A stretch of 32,619 nucleotides of DNA, from contig JAXDRV010000061.1 in assembly GCA_034090805.1 (NCBI GenBank), positions 1 to 32,619 on the forward strand, read 5' to 3'. The notes beneath the pieces are model-generated. The model did no database searches and was not told the DNA's origin. It worked only from the letters and a program-made list of their open reading frames with translations. Positions within the stretch are counted from its first letter, which is position 1, and every line of letters begins with the position of its first letter. This stretch comes from Ornithomonoglobus_A sp034090805. Lineage in GTDB: Bacteria > Bacillota > Clostridia > UBA1381. A program made the translations under genes and the position numbers. Below are positions 31,212-32,619 of this stretch, in pieces.

Positions 31212-31240
31212 TTGCAATAAGCAAAAAAGTGTGGTAGAAT
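31212..31240 (+). promoter_or_regulatory. Promoter of the RodA/FtsW gene
   Basis: TTGCAA (31212-31217), 17 bases, then TAGAAT (31235-31240), about 33 bases before the TTG start. It faces away from the rhaA promoter, whose -35 box has the same six bases. Confidence 0.65.
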
Positions 31241-31273
31241 AAATTAAACAATTTATTTATGGAGTGAAAAGGC

Positions 31274-32428
31274 TTGTTAAACAACAAAAAAAATCCGAAA
31301 CGCATAAGCGATTCCGTAAGGGATTCGGTCATGGAGCGGAAATTCGATATGCCGCTGCTGCTGACCACGCTGCTGCTTTCGGTGTTCGGAATTATAATAA
31401 TATACTCTGCAACGAGGACTCTTAACAGCAACACTAACGTTATAGTACAGTCTGTTGCCGTATGTCTTGGAACGGCGGCGCTGCTGGGGACGTGTCTGTT
31501 TGATTATGAGCAGTTCAAAAACCTGATAAAGCCGATTTATCTGCTTAGTATTGCGATGCTTATTGTCGTTCTGATATTCGGCGTTGACGGCGGATGGGGC
31601 GCAAAGAGCTGGATTCGTTTCGGAGCGATAGGCATTCAGCCGACAGAGCTTGTAAAGCTGTGCTTTATACTTACATTTTCGTATCATCTCGACAAGGTAA
31701 GCGACAGCATAAACAAGCCGCTTGTGCTGCTGGGGCTGCTTGCGCACATAGGAGTGCTTATCGGGCTTATACTTTTGCAGCCGGATTTGGGAAGTGCGCT
31801 CGTGTTTATATTTATGTTTGTGTGCATGATATTTTCGGCAAAGCTTTCCTATAAATATATCGTGCCGATAACGGCGGTCGGGATAGCGTCGCTGCCGCTT
31901 ATTTACAAATACGTTTTGCACGACTATCAGCAAAAGCGAATACAGGTGTTTTTAAATCCGGAGCTTGAACCGTACGACAGAGGCTATAACGTGATACAGT
32001 CGAAAATTGCCGTAGGCTCAGGACAGCTTTGGGGCAAGGGATTTTTGAACGGAACGCAGAACCAGATGGGATATTTGCCGACAAAGCACACCGACTTTAT
32101 CTTCAGCGTGCTGAGTGAGGAATTTGGTTTTATCGGCTCGATGATAGTCGTTGCGCTGCTGTTTGCGCTGATACTGCGCTGTTTTAAGGTAGCAAAGCGT
32201 GCCGACAACAGCTACGGCAGATATATCTGCATCGGAGTAGGAGCAATGTTTTTGTTTCATACGTTTGAGAATGTCGGAATGTGCATAGGACTTATGCCCG
32301 TAACGGGAATACCGCTGCCGCTGATAAGCTACGGCGGTACGTCACTGATAACAAACATGATAGCGGTGGGTCTTGTAATGAGCGTCGCCTACCATAACAA
32401 GCCTCGGAGCTCGTATGATGTATACTAA
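31274..32428 (+). CDS. RodA/FtsW family peptidoglycan glycosyltransferase
   Basis: A polytopic membrane protein of the SEDS family that polymerises lipid II together with a class B penicillin-binding protein, for elongation (RodA) or division/sporulation (FtsW/SpoVE). The 384-residue protein has about ten hydrophobic segments after a 24-residue cytoplasmic start. Family marks are WIRFGAIGIQPTELVKL, LLQPDLGSALV, TQNQMGYLPTKHTDFIFSVL and GLMPVTGIPLPLISYGGTS. The TTG start at 31274 is preceded by GGAG nine bases upstream; no better ATG exists. No penicillin-binding protein or MreBCD genes are in view. RodA is more likely than FtsW from length and motif form. It is unrelated to the sugar genes and marks housekeeping chromosome. 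Confidence 0.95.
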   Translation: MLNNKKNPKRISDSVRDSVMERKFDMPLLLTTLLLSVFGIIIIYSATRTLNSNTNVIVQSVAVCLGTAALLGTCLFDYEQFKNLIKPIYLLSIAMLIVVLIFGVDGGWGAKSWIRFGAIGIQPTELVKLCFILTFSYHLDKVSDSINKPLVLLGLLAHIGVLIGLILLQPDLGSALVFIFMFVCMIFSAKLSYKYIVPITAVGIASLPLIYKYVLHDYQQKRIQVFLNPELEPYDRGYNVIQSKIAVGSGQLWGKGFLNGTQNQMGYLPTKHTDFIFSVLSEEFGFIGSMIVVALLFALILRCFKVAKRADNSYGRYICIGVGAMFLFHTFENVGMCIGLMPVTGIPLPLISYGGTSLITNMIAVGLVMSVAYHNKPRSSYDVY

Positions 32429-32497
32429 CCGAAAAAAAATATTAAAAGTTGTAAAATAAAATGACCAAAAAGATTATATAATATAATGCTCACTGAA

Positions 32498-32575
32498 CAA
32501 ATGCGATTTTCAATCGCATTTGGAAAAATTATGACTATTGTCAAAATTTTTCGTGTAAAATCAGAGATTTTACAC
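32498..32575. repeat. Array of three hairpins at the right window edge
   Basis: Three adjoining stem-loops: CAAATGCGATT/AATCGCATTTG (32498-32508 with 32512-32522), GAAAAATT with GAC paired to GTC and AATTTTTC (32523-32552), and GTGTAAAATC/GATTTTACAC (32553-32562 with 32566-32575). None has a clear T tract, so serial terminators are doubtful. The preceding 32429-32497 is AT-rich with no gene. Confidence 0.75.
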
Positions 32576-32596
32576 AGTTCGCATTGATAAAGTCTG

Positions 32597-32613
32597 CCCA
32601 AATAAATATTTTG
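32597..32613. repeat. Inverted copy of the left-edge 17-mer
   Basis: CCCAAATAAATATTTTG here is the exact reverse complement of 15-31. In addition 32604-32616 equals 1-13 in direct orientation, because the left copy is itself palindromic. Confidence 0.85.
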
Positions 32614-32619
32614 AGAACA

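Noticed and set aside
31277..31933. 218-codon minus-strand ORF inside the RodA gene
   Set aside because: Antisense shadow; the plus-strand frame has full RodA/FtsW motifs and the shadow is an unnatural Arg/Tyr/Gln-rich sequence.

Overview
The window looks like chromosomal DNA of an anaerobic, Gram-positive gut-type member of the Clostridia. Grounds: strong AGGAGG-type ribosome sites, S-layer-homology (SLH) surface proteins, a lipoprotein-based sugar ABC importer of the LplB/YtcP/YtcQ type, a glycyl radical enzyme with its activase, and a RodA/FtsW gene. I cannot fix the genus; SLH-anchored polysaccharide proteins recall Monoglobus-like lineages, but that is only an impression. Both ends of the window consist of hairpin arrays that share a 17-nt AT-rich sequence in inverted orientation, so the window may be a contig that broke at repeats.

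Layout. 1-187: hairpin array. 188-1513 (+): sensor histidine kinase without its response regulator in the window. 1530-24766 (all -): a polysaccharide utilisation locus. In transcription order it has an AraC-type membrane sensor-regulator (22448-24766), a solute-binding lipoprotein and two permeases (18477-21986), a secreted PL8 polysaccharide lyase (15315-18278), two SLH surface proteins (9685-15139), a secreted LamG/Ig-like protein (8364-9662), an unlisted 58-aa small protein (8169-8345), a second larger secreted LamG/Ig-like protein (5568-8135), a GH88 unsaturated glucuronyl hydrolase (4252-5478) and a second PL8 lyase with no signal peptide (1530-3788). 24819-31065 (-): Sir2 deacylase, GNAT acetyltransferase, glycyl radical activase, B12-independent propanediol dehydratase and L-rhamnose isomerase. 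31274-32428 (+): RodA/FtsW family protein, divergent from rhaA.

How the genes fit: the secreted PL8 should cut a uronic-acid polysaccharide at the cell surface, the SLH and LamG/Ig proteins may hold the glycan near the wall, the importer would bring in unsaturated oligosaccharides (its ATPase is not encoded here), and the cytoplasmic PL8 and GH88 would finish them. The rhamnose isomerase plus propanediol dehydratase next door would convert L-rhamnose toward 1,2-propanediol and propionaldehyde. Together they raise, but do not prove, a target polymer holding both uronic acid and rhamnose.

Between the genes lies a family of roughly 110-150 bp palindromic, MITE-like repeats (3820-3980, 15174-15321, 18304-18419, 25571-25685, 25686-25826) and an unrelated 108-bp tandem repeat (3981-4256). 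One copy is flanked by a 14-bp direct repeat and supplies the stop codon of the secreted PL8 gene; the tandem repeat supplies the stop codon of the GH88 gene in the same way. The repeats, the small protein and the surface-protein set are the least explained parts of the window.
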